Shown here piece after piece: positions 11,923 to 22,980 of a DNA stretch of 64,000 bases. The stretch's first letter is position 1. Each line of letters begins with the position of its first letter. Where the stretch lies: contig CM072513.1 of the NCBI GenBank assembly GCA_036898135.1, positions 77,601,963 through 77,665,962 on the forward strand, given 5' to 3'. This DNA is from Oncomelania hupensis (lineage: Eukaryota; Mollusca; Gastropoda; Littorinimorpha; Pomatiopsidae). A program made the translations under genes and the position numbers. The notes under the pieces are model-generated. The model saw nothing but the letters and a program-made list of their open reading frames with translations. It was not told the DNA's origin and made no database searches.

Positions 11923-11980
11923 GAGGTCCTGATTCGGTTCTTTTTAGTCCATTTAAGCAATGAATAACTAGCCAACTAAT
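11923..11980 (+). repeat. Retroposon 3'-core fragment
   Basis: GAGGTCCTGATTCGG, then AGTCCATTTAAGCAATGAAT and an AACT-like tail. This resembles the SINE-1 3' end and the variants at 26985-27060 and 36686-36740. From 11694 to 12632 I recognise nothing else. Confidence 0.5.
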
Positions 11981-12630
11981 CATTTCGTGAATTTTGTAGT
12001 TACAATAATTATATGGTCATTTTTCGTTCGAGCGCTGAGTGTGATTTTGCAGCAGTGCAACAAACTTTCATACTCATGCAGCAACATTTTCCACAGACGG
12101 AGTTTGTTAAACGATTTCAGTAATCTCCCTGTTGTAGTCGAGAGACGCGTTGGAGACATCTCTTTTCTTTCGGGTCCAGCTTGTTGAGGGTGCGAGGCCA
12201 TATGCGTTTCCCTCGCCGCTGTATCTTCCCAGGTTGTATAGAGGGGAGCCTGGGGTAAGCTTATCCACTTATCCACGACAAGGTGGACTAATAACTTAAC
12301 CATTGGGATTAGCACTTGTGCACCGCCGAACTAGCACTTAGTGCTAAAGGTCTATAGCTTTTAAATACCAAAATAGCATATGATGCAATTGTGTACCACC
12401 TTTTCCCCAGAGGCAGCATAATGAGGGCAGTTGCCCACCTCCTCTTCCAAAATATTACAATTGCCTGGTTCTTAAGAGTGCTAGAGGCACATTCACAGTC
12501 CGGTGGATTTGGGGAGCGATTTTATGTTTTTTGTATGCGCTGTTCCTGTTGACGATTCCAAATCAGGTTTGCGCCGCCTTTAGTAGTTCTTTGAGCTCGG
12601 CAGTGAGCTATTCAGGGACTAGGAGTACAG

Positions 12631-12632
<2 letters not shown>

Positions 12633-12693
<61 letters not shown>

Positions 12694-12790
12694 GAAAACT
12701 TATAACGCGCACATTTCTCGAACAAACCGACTCGAGGCGCACTCATACCCATTCTTTCGCATTAACAATTTAAGCACGCTGATACACACT
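12633..12790 (-). repeat. (AAT)n tail plus probable SINE 3' end
   Basis: (AAT)n at 12633-12691 is followed by ACTTATAACGCGCACATTTC, like other minus-strand retroposon ends in the window where (AAT)n abuts a TATA-GCGC motif. From 12790 to 13262 nothing else is recognised. Confidence 0.45.
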
Positions 12791-13262
12791 TGTCCATAAA
12801 GTACATGAAGATGACAAGGGCAACAATACAGAGACACGGCACTTAAAATATATGCGAGAGAAAATTTAAATAACGATTATGCAGATGGCCATTTACTGCT
12901 GCTCTGATTTAGGCTTGCGGGTGAGGTGAGGTGGGGGAAGGAGGGGGAGGTGGTGTAGCGGGTATAGTGTAGTTATAGATAGTCCTATTATCGATTGGAA
13001 TATCCAGGATGCGAAATAGTTTATAAGATGTGCGACGTGAACAGGAAAAAAATCCAGAAGAAGAACAACTTTTCCACGTCAATCTTCGCGTCTTGCCCGA
13101 TAGCCTGTGGGTATGTTGTACGCTTTGCAGTACAACGTTGAATGCTGCTGTGTGATGCAAAACAGAGCAGATCCAGCTACACTACATTTCTGAAGCATTG
13201 CCAATTTGTAGTTGTCTTGATGGCTTACTTTGTCTGTTTGAATGTTATCACTATGTTTGGTT

Positions 13263-13322
13263 CTAGGACAACTTCCCCCACCCCACTCCCAGGACAACCA
13301 CCCCTAGGACAGTCACCCCCTG
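13263..13322 (-). repeat. Short 'GTTGTCC' iterated repeats, left set
   Basis: On the minus strand there are three spaced copies of a degenerate 15-18-bp unit, GG(G)GGT then G(A/T)(C/T)TGTCCT. The same unit occurs in the opposite orientation at 17057-17168. Confidence 0.6.
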
Positions 13323-13695
13323 TGTCACAATAGGCTATTTAGGCCATGCACTAAGGCTTCTCGCCTTAAATAGTTCAGCCTGCTGTAGCCTGTGTAACGT
13401 AAGTCGCTGCCTAGAAGACGACACAAGTCAGTTGTGTGCTAAGCATGTGTAGGCTAGATTCTCGCGCAGGTAGGCAGTGACCTCATCCTGCTGACGTATA
13501 GCCACCACCCACCGATAGACGGCGCTCTGATCTCATGAGACTTTCGCAGGCTTTAGCTTGACCACTACGTTAGGTAGTCATTCTTTGTCTGAACCTCACG
13601 CAAGAAGGAGCAACGCTCTGACAGATCTATCTAGCAAGAAGACTAGCAGGTGACGGGTGAAATTTAATTCATCGCAGTATAGCCACAGCCTGACA
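13323..13695 (+). mobile_element. Possible LTR (tentative)
   Basis: The 373-bp block starts TGTCACAATAGG and ends ACAGCCTGACA, giving TGTCA...TGACA inverted ends. It lies upstream of a gypsy integrase relic. No matching second LTR or TSD was found and no primer-binding site could be named, so this is a weak call. Confidence 0.3.
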
Positions 13696-14979
13696 TTGTC
13701 AAAAAGGTAAATGATCGATCTTTTGTTTCATCGCTTTTATTAATAATGTTGTTGGATTATGTTTGTGAAGTCTTGCCATGTTTTATGATTTTGAATATTA
13801 GTAGAACTTTGCTTGACCACGTGGCGGGCACGCGACCGGTTTAGCCACCATGAGGTAGCCCCTACTGTCCAACTGTTGTTTCTCCTATGTGTATCATTGC
13901 AGACCAGTGGCTGTACCGGAGGATGTGTATATTGTTAACTACTTTTCCATGTGTTTATTTTAGCCGTAATGTGTATAGGAATTAGGTTGGAGATTCCAGT
14001 GGACCACAGACATAGAAGAATTGGTCGTCCCTTATTTGTTTAAGTGGATGCGATCTCACTGAGGGCTGTTTCTGTCAACAGTGAGACGCTCTGCACAACC
14101 TTTTTAAACAAGGCGTTGCAGAAATTCGTCTTACATTTTGCAGACGAGCAGGCTTGTTGGTCCGAGGCAGGGATAGACCACTGAAAGTCAACCCTGACAT
14201 TCGGCCTGCAGGGGAACATCGAGCACTGGCTCCGATCGCCCAATTGTCAACAACCAAGGAGGAGACACCATCATTACACCTCAAATATTCAATTTAGTGA
14301 CACTAAAGACGTGCGCAAACACTGCCCTGTGCTGTAGTCCACTCTCCAGAAGATCTCCAATGATAAAACAGTAGCAAATATCAAGAACAGTAACAGCATA
14401 GACCCATCAAGGAACCAACTATTCGAAGTGAATTTGTCCATTAAAGTTAATTGAGTGTTTAGAGAATTATGTATACAGTAGAGGAAATAAATGTGTGATA
14501 TTTATTGTTAACAAGTGGCTGGACTACCTATGTTTCATAGCCGTGTGAGAGCTAGGGTGCCAGTGAATATTTTACCATTTTCTCCCTATCTCTATAATCC
14601 TATCAACACACGGACCAAGCTAACATATAAATGTATTAAGATTAGTCACAGGGTGATTATACTAGCCGATCCCCGCAGACAAAGACGAGTGGGTAATAGC
14701 ATTCCATTGTGCAGAGCCCAGTAACAATAGACCCACCGTCACATCTTAATTGGCGAGCCTTGCCAGGATCTGTGTATAATAGGATCGGTAAAAATAATAG
14801 TGGTAGATTATAGTTTAGACTAGTTGTAAATGTAGGAAGGAGACAGTGTTGGTGCACCATTTTTCTGTTAAAAACTTTTTTGCTTCAATTATTTTTGTGC
14901 TTGTATGTTACATGGTTCTTTTTCAGGTTTTGCTTAAGTAACTATTGTATGCCATCTGACTTCTTGTTTTATTCTATCA
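13696..14979. other. Unannotated stretch, possibly gypsy interior
   Basis: A short frame on the plus strand around 14040-14280 has a retroelement-like look but no motif I can name. Otherwise unrecognised. Confidence 0.3.
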
Positions 14980-15660
14980 TTGATTGCGATTTCTCCTTAC
15001 ACTCGTTCGATGTGGTGCGAAGCAGTCCCCTTGCCAGCGATCGACACCAGAAAGATTGCAGATGCACTCATCGCCGTCTTTATCAGAGAGGGATGCCCTG
15101 ACAGCATTGGGACAGACAACGGCCGCCTGATGCAAGAGGTGTTTGAGTTGCTACAGGTACATCATATTCGCACGCCACCATACCACCCAGCCAGCAACGG
15201 TCAGGTAGAAAGACTGAATGGTACCCTTCTCACCATCCTCAGGAAAGTCGCTGACGACAACCCATAAACGTGGGATACCTACGTGAATGCGGCACTGTTC
15301 GCATACCTAGAAACACCCCATGCAGCCACAGGTTACGTCCCGTCAACATTGCTTTTCGGTAGACCACTAGCAGGACCGTTAGAAGCATTATGCAGAAGTT
15401 GGACGGAAGCTAAAGTAGACGACATACCTAAAGGTGCAACCAAGTATGTCGCAGACATGCAGGAAACACTCAAATCCACGTGGAAAAAAGCTGGTGAAGC
15501 ACTGAAGAAGGCAAGAGCCCGTCAGGCGATGTACTACAACTGCCACGCGAAGGACCGAGAACTGCAAGTCGGCGATCAAGTGCTACTATTACTCCAAGTG
15601 GCACCAACAAACTGGACATCGCTTGGAGAGGACCGGCCCGGTGACTCCCAGCACTCACAA
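14980..15660 (+). pseudogene. Ty3/gypsy integrase relic
   Basis: Translation across two adjoining frames (14980-15267 and 15283-15684) gives an integrase core and its C-terminal extension. Landmarks are EAVPLPAIDTRKIADALIAV, GTDNG (second catalytic Asp), YHPASNGQVERLNGT (catalytic Glu), PSTLLFGR and VGDQVLLLL. The segment containing the first catalytic Asp is not in frame. Several residues normally present between GTDNG and LMQEVF are missing, an in-frame stop follows DDNP, and the end is frameshifted. Family knowledge: this enzyme inserts retrotransposon DNA. This copy is dead. Confidence 0.85.
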
Positions 15661-15725
15661 CTTTCTAGCCATCGCCATCGCTGAGGAAGGAGAAAGCATG
15701 AAGACCAATGTCGTCATTGGTCTCC

Positions 15726-16806
15726 ATGCTGTCTCCTTCCTTTCTTGATGAAACATTCAAGGCTGTACCAGGTGTCTTCTACCAGCTCTTTACCTTTCAC
15801 GCACACATCAATAACCACATGGTTCCCTGTGTCTACGCACTCGTACCCAACAAGCAGCAAATGACATACTTTACACTTCTTTGTGAACTTCGTAAACTTA
15901 ACCCAGAGCTACAGCCACGTTGGGGTGCCGGGGGTTTCAGTATAAATAGTATCCCCACTTTCTGGAAATTTAGTGCTTTAAATTCCCACTGTTGCTGTCT
16001 TTCTCATTTGCTCTTTCTCATTCCTGCTTTTTTCTATCAATCTGCTATACTATCGTCTTCTTTGCTAGACCAGTCTCCTACCTTTTTTCTTGAAAACTCT
16101 TCCGGGACAAGACTCCTTGTTTGTGTATGAGGTCTGTTGGATCAGCTTGGGAATATTGAACGCTTTCTGCCAGGTGGTCACTAGGGCTTCCTATGATGTT
16201 ATTATTTAGCAATGTAGGCATTTTATATGTATGTGTTTTGTTGATAATTTATAATGATGTTTGTATTCTATTTTGTTTTTGTAAACGGGGATTCGATAAG
16301 TTGGGGTGAAGCCTCAGCCGTCCCCTGCGTGGGATGTCTTTATTGTAAAGTGACTGGCTGGTGGAGAGCTTTCGGTTTTACCACTAGGGTTGTTTCAGCA
16401 GATCTTTTATGCGGATCGGGGGTTGTCCGGTCCTGATTTGGCTCAGAAGAGTCCGCTTGACCTAAAGCAATAATAATGTAATGTAATTTTATATGTATGT
16501 GTTTTGTTGATATTTTATAATGATGTTTGTATTCTATTTTGTTTTTGTAAACGGGGGTTCCATAAATTAGAGTATAGCCTGAGCGTCCCATGCGTGGGAT
16601 GTCTTTATTGTAAAGTGACTGGCTGGTGGAGTGCCTTCAGTGTTACCACTAGGGTGGTTTCGGCAGATCTTTTATGCGGATCAGGGGTTGTCTGGTCCTG
16701 ATTTGGCTCGGAGGAGTCCGCTGGACTAAAGCAATAATCATGTAATGTAATGTAACAACCACGATCCATCATGATTGACGTTCTTGGACTTTTTACGAGG
16801 TATTGC
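15726..16806 (+). pseudogene. Mutator-like (MULE) transposase fragment, split by a SINE dimer
   Basis: 15735-15919 encodes LDETFKAVPGVFYQLFTFHA, then HMVPCVYALVPNKQ and LRKLNPELQP. This matches the MULE transposase core pattern, in which D-x-T-F-K carries the first catalytic Asp and a Y-x-L-x-P-N-K motif follows. The frame runs into SINE-1 at 15920 and appears to resume at 16755 (about RSIMIDVLGLF), consistent with the usual x-x-x-D-F-E region, although the Glu is not preserved. Only about 80 residues survive. Confidence 0.6.
15920..16754 (+). mobile_element. SINE-1 dimer (15920-16486 plus 16487-16754)
   Basis: Unit 1 runs from TTGGGGTGCCGGGGG to AATAATAATGTAATGTAAT. Unit 2 starts abruptly at TTTTATATGTATGTG, a mid-body position, and ends ATCATGTAATGTAATGTA. 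One TSD pair surrounds both units: ACAGCCACG at 15911-15919 and ACAACCACG at 16755-16763 (8 of 9). The two units therefore arrived as one insertion. Confidence 0.85.
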
Positions 16807-17056
16807 ACTCAACATACAGATGTAGATTTTATGCATAATGTATGTGATTACTATACTGTTCCAGTTGCTGATTTTACCTAAACGTTTCGATGGTCTGTTT
16901 TTTGTTGATCTTGAAGGTCAAAGTTATTTGTTATTAAGAACATTTTTTATGAAGAACATTTTTGCCTTGTATTTAGAAATTAGTCCATGACATGTAAAAT
17001 AACACAAAAAGGAACAAAACACATGTGCCTTTTTTACTTTTTTAAATTTAATAAAT

Positions 17057-17168
17057 ATGATGTCAGGGGGCAATTGTCCAGTGGGTAGATATCCTAGGAA
17101 GTATTTGTCCAGGGATGACAATCCGGGGTGTAGTTGTCCGGGGGGTGATTGTCCAGGTGGTTGTTGTC
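17057..17168 (+). repeat. Iterated 'GTTGTCC' 15-mers, right set
   Basis: At least six units of degenerate (C/G)(C/A)GGGGGTGATTGTC: CAATTGTCC, TATTTGTCC, GACAATCC, TAGTTGTCC, TGATTGTCC and TTGTTGTCC, each followed by AGG or GGG. This is the inverted counterpart of 13263-13322. Confidence 0.65.
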
Positions 17169-17207
17169 CAGATACTGTTTTCTATATGATGACTTTATAT
17201 GCTTACC

Positions 17208-17241
17208 TTCTCTCTCTCTCACTCTCTCTCTCTCTCATCTC

Positions 17242-17305
<64 letters not shown>
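17208..17305. repeat. (CT)n microsatellite
   Basis: Near-pure (CT)n. A short (CA)n lies at 17461-17491. Ser/Leu open frames are artefacts. Confidence 0.95.
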
Positions 17306-17307
<2 letters not shown>

Positions 17308-17539
17308 CAACGTTTGTACTTCTTAGGAGTGTCAAGAAGTTGGTCGTGTTTCCATTGCCTAGTTTAAGGAAAGGGAGAGTGACAAGAGACCAGAGGAGCG
17401 AAACCGTTTTGGAGATAGAGATTGACATGGAATGGGAAAAGCAGTATTACCAAATTACTTATTTACACACACACACACGCACACACACACTGCAATGCAA
17501 ACACGCAGATTTGAGAAAGCAGGTCCTCTCCGCCAATTG

Positions 17540-17850
17540 AAGAAGAACAACAACACCAAAACAAGAGGGGGAAGAAACACCGCTAAAGGAGAAGAAGAAC
17601 AAAAACAACAAGACTAAGAAGAACAACAACAAGGCATTGAAGAAAACCCCAAACAGCAAGACAAAGAAGAAGAACAACAACAAGACAAAGAAGAAGAGCA
17701 AAACAAAAAGACAAAGACGAACAAGACAAAGAAAAAGAAGAACCGCAATAATAACAAGACAAAGAAAATGACAGCAACCAGACAAAGAAGAAGAAGAACA
17801 GCAACAACATCAAACAACGACAACAATAACAACGTTAAACTAAAGAAGAA
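17540..17850. repeat. (AAG/CAA)n purine-rich tract
   Basis: Degenerate AAGAAGAACAACAACAAGAC units. Long Leu/Phe/Val frames on the minus strand are artefacts. Confidence 0.85.
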
Positions 17851-17993
17851 CAGGAACCCAGAGTGAACAACGAGATGTGGAGTTAAGAAGTTTCAGAAGA
17901 CGGAAGAAAACGGGAGAAAGTCTGTCCCTCTTTCACTCCGCCAAAGCTCTTAAAGTGACCTTCTTTAATATTTTATCCCTGCAGTCTGGAAAT

Positions 17994-18598
17994 TACATTA
18001 CATTACATGGTTTATAGCTTTAGGTCCAGCGGACTCTACCGAGCCAAATCAGGACCCGAGAAGTGAAAGAGGACTCACCCATGATCCGCATAAAAGATCT
18101 GCCGAAACCACCCTACTGGTAACACTGAAGGCAATCTACCAGCCGGTCACTTTACAATAAAGACATCCCACGCAGGGGACGCTGCCGCTGAGGCTATGCT
18201 CTAATTTATCGAACCCCCGTTTACAAAAACCAAATAGAATACAAACATCATTATAAATTATCAACAAAACACATACATATAAAATGCCTACATTGCCAAA
18301 TAATAACATCATAGGAGGCCCCAGTGACCGTTTGGCAGAAAGCATCCAATATTCCAAAGCTGATCCAACAGACCTCACATGCACACACAAATGAGGAGTT
18401 TTGTCCCGGAAGAGTTTTCAAGAAAAAAGGTAGGTGACTGGTCTAGCGAAGAAGAAGACAGTATAGTAGATTGATAGAACAGAATAGGAATGAGAAAGAA
18501 CAAAGAAGAAGACAGCGACAGCGGGAATTTAAAGCACTCAATTTCCAGAAAGTGGGGATACTATTTATACTGAAACCCCCGGCACCCCCAAGGGGGGG
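17994..18598 (-). mobile_element. SINE-1 copy, 605 bp
   Basis: Minus-strand copy with an (ATTAC)n-type tail on the left (TTACATTACATTACATGG) and the CCCCCGGCACC head on the right. TSD AGTCTGGAAAT at 17983-17993 and 18599-18609, an 11-bp exact match. It carries the variant 3' block (GGGTGAGTCCTCTTTCAC) also seen at 26949-26970. No tRNA head. Confidence 0.9.
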
Positions 18599-18609
18599 AG
18601 TCTGGAAAT

Positions 18610-19104
18610 AGAAGAAACGAAACAGGAATGGAAGGGTGGTGAGAGAGAGAGCGGCGTGGTGGATGTGTGCGTGTGGTATTGTGGAAAGAGGGATGTGGGG
18701 GTGATGGTTGTAGTAGGGGGAGGGGAGGAAAAGGGGAGATAAATTTAGGGGGTGGTTGGGGGGAGGGGGGAGAGAAAAAAATGGAAGACTTATTTTCTTT
18801 CTCTCAAAACCTTTTCCCCTTTTAATTATTTCTTTCCTTTTACATGGGCAAATATTAATTTAAGTCGAAGTTAAAACAACGACGACAACAAAACTTCACT
18901 CTCATTCTCATTCATTCATGGAGAAAGAGAGGAGAGGAGAGAGGGAAGGGGTGTCTCTCGAAACTTTGTCTATTCTTAGTTTAGTTCCTTTCAACCTGAA
19001 ACCGCTTCCGTAAAATCCACAGCACCCGAATTGAAATGCGTTTTTATTTTTTAAAATGAGGGGTGGAGGATATGGGCGATTGGTGAAAGGGGCGGTAGGT
19101 ATAG
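18610..19104. other. Unannotated stretch, G-rich then AT-rich
   Basis: G/A-rich DNA at about 18630-18790, then mixed sequence. Nothing recognised. Confidence 0.4.
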
Positions 19105-19266
19105 AAAACAAGACGGAAAAGCCATTCAAATGTATTTCCAGACATTCACACATTAAGTCGAAAAAAATCGCAAATGCCCTTTGGATGGCGGCGTTTTGAC
19201 TCGGCGTTATCCTAACGAGGGAAACGTGAAACATGGAATGGTAGGTCACGACCTGAACTATGTGCT

Positions 19267-19269
<3 letters not shown>

Positions 19270-19348
<79 letters not shown>

Positions 19349-19375
19349 CAGAGAGAGACAGACAGAGAGAGAGAC

Positions 19376-19422
<47 letters not shown>

Positions 19423-19485
19423 CACACACACATACACACAGACATTCACAGAAACACAGACACAGACACACAGACACAGACACAA
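19270..19485. repeat. (GA)n/(GACA)n/(CA)n compound microsatellite
   Basis: Pure (GA)n grades into (GACA)n and then (CA)n. Poly-Arg/Glu and Leu/Ser frames are artefacts. Confidence 0.95.
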
Positions 19486-19755
19486 AATCGGCTCAGTCTG
19501 TTTTTATTTCAAGGTCCAGCGCAAAAGGCGTTGTAGGAATTGGTTAAGCGCAATGACTTTGATCTTTGTGAAACACCAAAAACGTATGATACGACATGTT
19601 TAGCAGTAGTAGATAAAGGGTCCCCAAAGTAAAAATCACGAATTTCGGTTGAGCTAGTCCTGAGATAAGGCTACAAGTGTGTTTTGAACAAAAAAGTTAC
19701 GTTGGGCGCGACGAGCGGACTGGTGCTGAATGGAGACACATGATCTAAGGTACCT

Positions 19756-19756
19756 C

Positions 19757-19832
<76 letters not shown>

Positions 19833-20265
19833 GAGGATTTTTATAGCGCACTTATCTCGCCGTACTTGACCACACTGTAGGCGCTGGTCGATACAGAATC
19901 TAACTCAAACCGGCTGAGACGCCCACCCGCAGCCTTTGGGCGCATGGTCTGACGCCCAGGACAACTGAGCACTATCCTGGCCAGCCAGGGATGGGGGAGA
20001 AGGACCAAGTGCATGCTGGGTGTGTACTTGTTACCGGCACTCACCCGTCTAGGACATGAGCGTCAGGATCTTTAAAGTCCGTTATGATGGAATGTATGCG
20101 ACACACAGACTAGACCTCGGTTTATACTCTCATCCGAAGGAGTAGGAAACGGGAGTAAAGTGTCTTTCCCAGGGACACCACACAATGGCCCGGACAGGGC
20201 TCGAGCCCGGGACCTTCAGATCCGCAAGCCAAAGCACTACCATTAGACCACCTATTCCAAAACTC
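19756..20265 (-). mobile_element. SINE-2, tRNA-derived, near full length
   Basis: Read on the minus strand: a tRNA-like head with box A-like GGTGGTCTAATGGTAG and box B-like GGTCCCGGGCTCGAGCCC at about 20200-20255. Then come the conserved body (CCTCGGTTTATACTCTCATC block, GGACATGAGCGTCAGGATC block, CAGCCAGGGATGGGGGAGAA block, all as seen on the plus strand) and a 3' 'GTGCGCTATAAAAATCCTCA' end running into the (AAT)n tail at 19759-19832. A possible imperfect TSD is ACCTCTATT / ACCTATT. Confidence 0.85.
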
Positions 20266-20379
20266 AACAAAATCGCGTTAGCTGTTTTTTTTTTGACCTA
20301 TTGAACAAAAGGTGTTTAGCATTAAAATGACTCCAGTGTACTTGACCTTAGCGTAAACAGCACATATGATGTCTCGGGA

Positions 20380-21081
20380 TTGATTGATTGATTTATTGTT
20401 GCTTTAGGTCCAGCGGACTCTTCCGAGCCAAATCAGGACCGGACAACCCCCGATCCGCATAAAAGATCTGCTGAAACAACCCCAGTGGGAAAATTGAATG
20501 CCCTCCACCAGCCAGTCACTTTACAATAAAGACATCCCACGCGGGGGACGGCTGAGGGTTGACCTCAACTACGCGAACACCCCGGTTACAAAAACAAAAT
20601 AGAATACAAACATCATTATAAATCATTAACCAAACACATACATATAAAATGCCTATAGTGCTAAATAGTACAATCATAGGAAGCCCGAGTGACCACCCGG
20701 CAGAAAGCGTCCAACACTCCCAAGCTGATCCAACAGACCTCATACACAAACAAGGAGTCTTGTCCATGAAGAGTTTTCAAGAAAAAAGGTAGGTCGTTGA
20801 TCTAGCGAAGAAGAAGATAGTATAGCAGAGTGAAGGACAGAGCAGGAATAGGAAAGAGTAAATGAGGAAGACAGCGACAGTGGGAATTTAAAGCACTAAA
20901 TTTCCATAAAGTGGGGATACTATTTATACTGAAAACCCCCGGCACTCCAACGGGGGTACTGTTGCCGCAGTGAATCTGTCTTGCCTATAAAGGAAAGACA
21001 GGTTTTCAACTGTGGCTTTCACTGTTCCCTTTATAGGTTTGAACAATCTACAGTGGCAAGATTGCTCATGACCCCAAGGGG
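20380..21081 (-). mobile_element. SINE-1 full-length copy with 5' extension (702 bp)
   Basis: TSD TATGATGTCTCGGGA, a 15-bp exact match, at 20365-20379 and 21082-21096. The left end is the (TTGA)n tail and the right end is ACCCCAAGGGG. Beyond the usual body it has a 5' extension of about 120 bp containing a perfect 10-bp inverted repeat, CCTATAAAGG (20984-20993) and CCTTTATAGG (21028-21037). On the element strand this extension contains GTTCAAACC, which fits the pol III box B pattern; a box A is not obvious. The copy at 57866-58568 is almost identical. Confidence 0.93.
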
Positions 21082-21275
21082 TATGATGTCTCGGGAGGCA
21101 AGCCAATAGCCTAGTTAATGTTCCTATACAATTTAGTCAAAATGCGTTCTTGAGATATGGCTCCCCAACGGATCGATGGGCGGACTCGCTGACGGACCGA
21201 AATTCCGACCGACCGTCGTTTGGCTTGTTCTGATTGCCCCCGACTGTTTCAAAGTATTTCGAGATAAGTCTGGAA

Positions 21276-21586
21276 ATAAAAATAAAGAAAGTACGAAAGA
21301 AAGAAAGCAGGAAAAAGAGAAGAAAGAAAGGGTCATTTTCGTCTGTCAAAGAATATACGAAAAAATAGACCCAAGTAAAAAGAGTCATTAAACCCGTTTT
21401 TGTGGAAATGTATGTATTCTTTTACCATGGGGCCTTCTTATACCACCGCCCAATAAGATATTTTGTAAAGGGATTGTTTTACTTGTCAGCTATTTCCTTA
21501 ATAACATTTTACATTACACTCGAAGACAGCAGTTACGGGAACAGAGAGACAGACAGACAAGAAAGAGAGAGAGAGAGAGAGGGAGA

Positions 21587-21639
<53 letters not shown>

Positions 21640-21645
21640 AGATTC
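21276..21645. repeat. GAAA-rich and (GA)n tracts
   Basis: GAAA-rich DNA at 21275-21330 and (GA)n at about 21562-21637. Between them is a short unrecognised open frame. Confidence 0.8.
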
Positions 21646-21649
21646 CTCC

Positions 21650-22084
21650 CTATCTTACCCTATTAGCTACCCTATCCCTTAACTCAAGGTCGTTGGTGCA
21701 CCACAGATGATCGTTTATCCAGCGTACTCCATCTTTCTTTGTTCTCAGCAACCCTCATGGCTTCGTTCAGTGTCAAGACAGTCTATTTTCGAATGTTGTC
21801 CTCCCACCTCTTTTTCGGTCTCCCTCTTCTTCTGCCTCCTTGCACCGTGCCTTACAGGATGGTTTTTGCAAGGCTTTGTGCTCTGGTGTCGTGACCATAC
21901 CATCGGAGTTTCCGTTTCTTCACCACTGTGAGCATGTACCGTCTTGTCCAATGGCTCGTGTGATGGTCTGTCGGACATCCTTGTTGGTGATGTGCTGGGT
22001 TTAGGAAATGCCAGGAAGTCTTCTGTAGCACCTCATCTCCATGCTTTGTATTCTTGGTTGTAGGTCTGCTGTGAGGGTCCATGT
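21650..22084 (-). mobile_element. RTE-like LINE copy C, 3' end only
   Basis: Contains the last 400 bp or so of the LINE: minus-strand CTCACAGCAGAC(C)TACAACC, GGAGATGAGGTGCTACAGAA, and a decayed AGGAT-type tail (CCCTATTAGCTACCCTATCC on the plus strand). Severely 5' truncated. A candidate TSD is TAAGATTC / TAAGACTC (7 of 8). Confidence 0.85.
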
Positions 22085-22500
22085 AACTAAGACTCAGAAA
22101 GGCAGATAAGCTTAAGCAAACAGAAAGTGTAAGCTTGTGTGTGAGAGACCGACAGAGACAGACAGACAGACACAGACAGACACAGACATAGGCTGAAAGC
22201 GTGTGTATGAGAAGCAGAAAGAGAAAGTGAGATGTGTAAAATAGTTACGAACTTCGGCGGCCATTCTGAGAGAAAAAGAGACAGAGACAAAGAAGACGAA
22301 GAAGGAGGAGGAGAAAGAGGAGAAGCAGACGGAAAAAGAAGAATGAGGAGAAGAAGAATGAGTAGGAGAAGAAGAAGGAGCAGGAGGAGGAGGAGGAGGA
22401 GGAGGAGGAGGAAGAGGATAACGACAGCAACAAGACAATTAAGAACAACACAAATGACGGTGCCTACGAGACAACAACATCAATAACAACGAACTGAGCA
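22085..22500. repeat. CAGA- and GAGGA-rich purine tract
   Basis: (GACA)n at about 22150-22190 and (GAG/GAA)n at about 22290-22420. From 22500 to 22980 nothing is recognised. Confidence 0.8.
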
Positions 22501-22980
22501 AAAAGTGAAGAAAAAAACACACCAACCTTGCCGCAGACACTATTTTCAAGAACGCAAGCCTGCTGTGTGCCGTCGAAACAAAACAGCCATGCTATTAAGT
22601 TTGTTAGGGAAAATTGACGTCTGTGTCTTGATGACCCTTTTCTATCTTTGTTTGTTTGTGGTTTAATGACTGCACTTGTCGGAATCTCGCAATCTAAAGG
22701 TAAATAATATAAAAAAAAATTACGCTGGTGATGCATCTCCTCGGAGTTTGTAGGAAAATGATTTTTAAAAGGTTCTGATAAAAAAAGGGGGGGTTCATTT
22801 GTTTTGCCCACATGCACGAACATAGATTGGGAAGAGACATTACGGAAATAAGACTCTAGGCAATGTTATTGTCCTAAAGATAATATAGATAAGTGCTTTC
22901 CAAAAGTGCGAAACATCGAACAAATGTATTTAATGTCCTCTCGAGACAAAGCTGCTTAAGGTACCCAGAATGAACATCAA

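Larger units (their letters stand above)
19105..21275. repeat. Repeat family X, copy 1, interrupted by two SINEs and a microsatellite
   Basis: Similar to 56380-57500. Shared words include AGCCATTCAAATGTATTTCC, GTCACGA(C/T)CTGAACTAT, TTTGATCTTTG, TTAGCAGTAGT, GTGTTTTGAACA, TTCTTGAGATAT and GTTTCAAA(G/A)TATTTC. The copy is broken by (GA)n/(GACA)n at 19270-19485, SINE-2 at 19756-20265 and SINE-1 at 20380-21081. Class unknown; non-coding as far as I can see. Confidence 0.6.
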
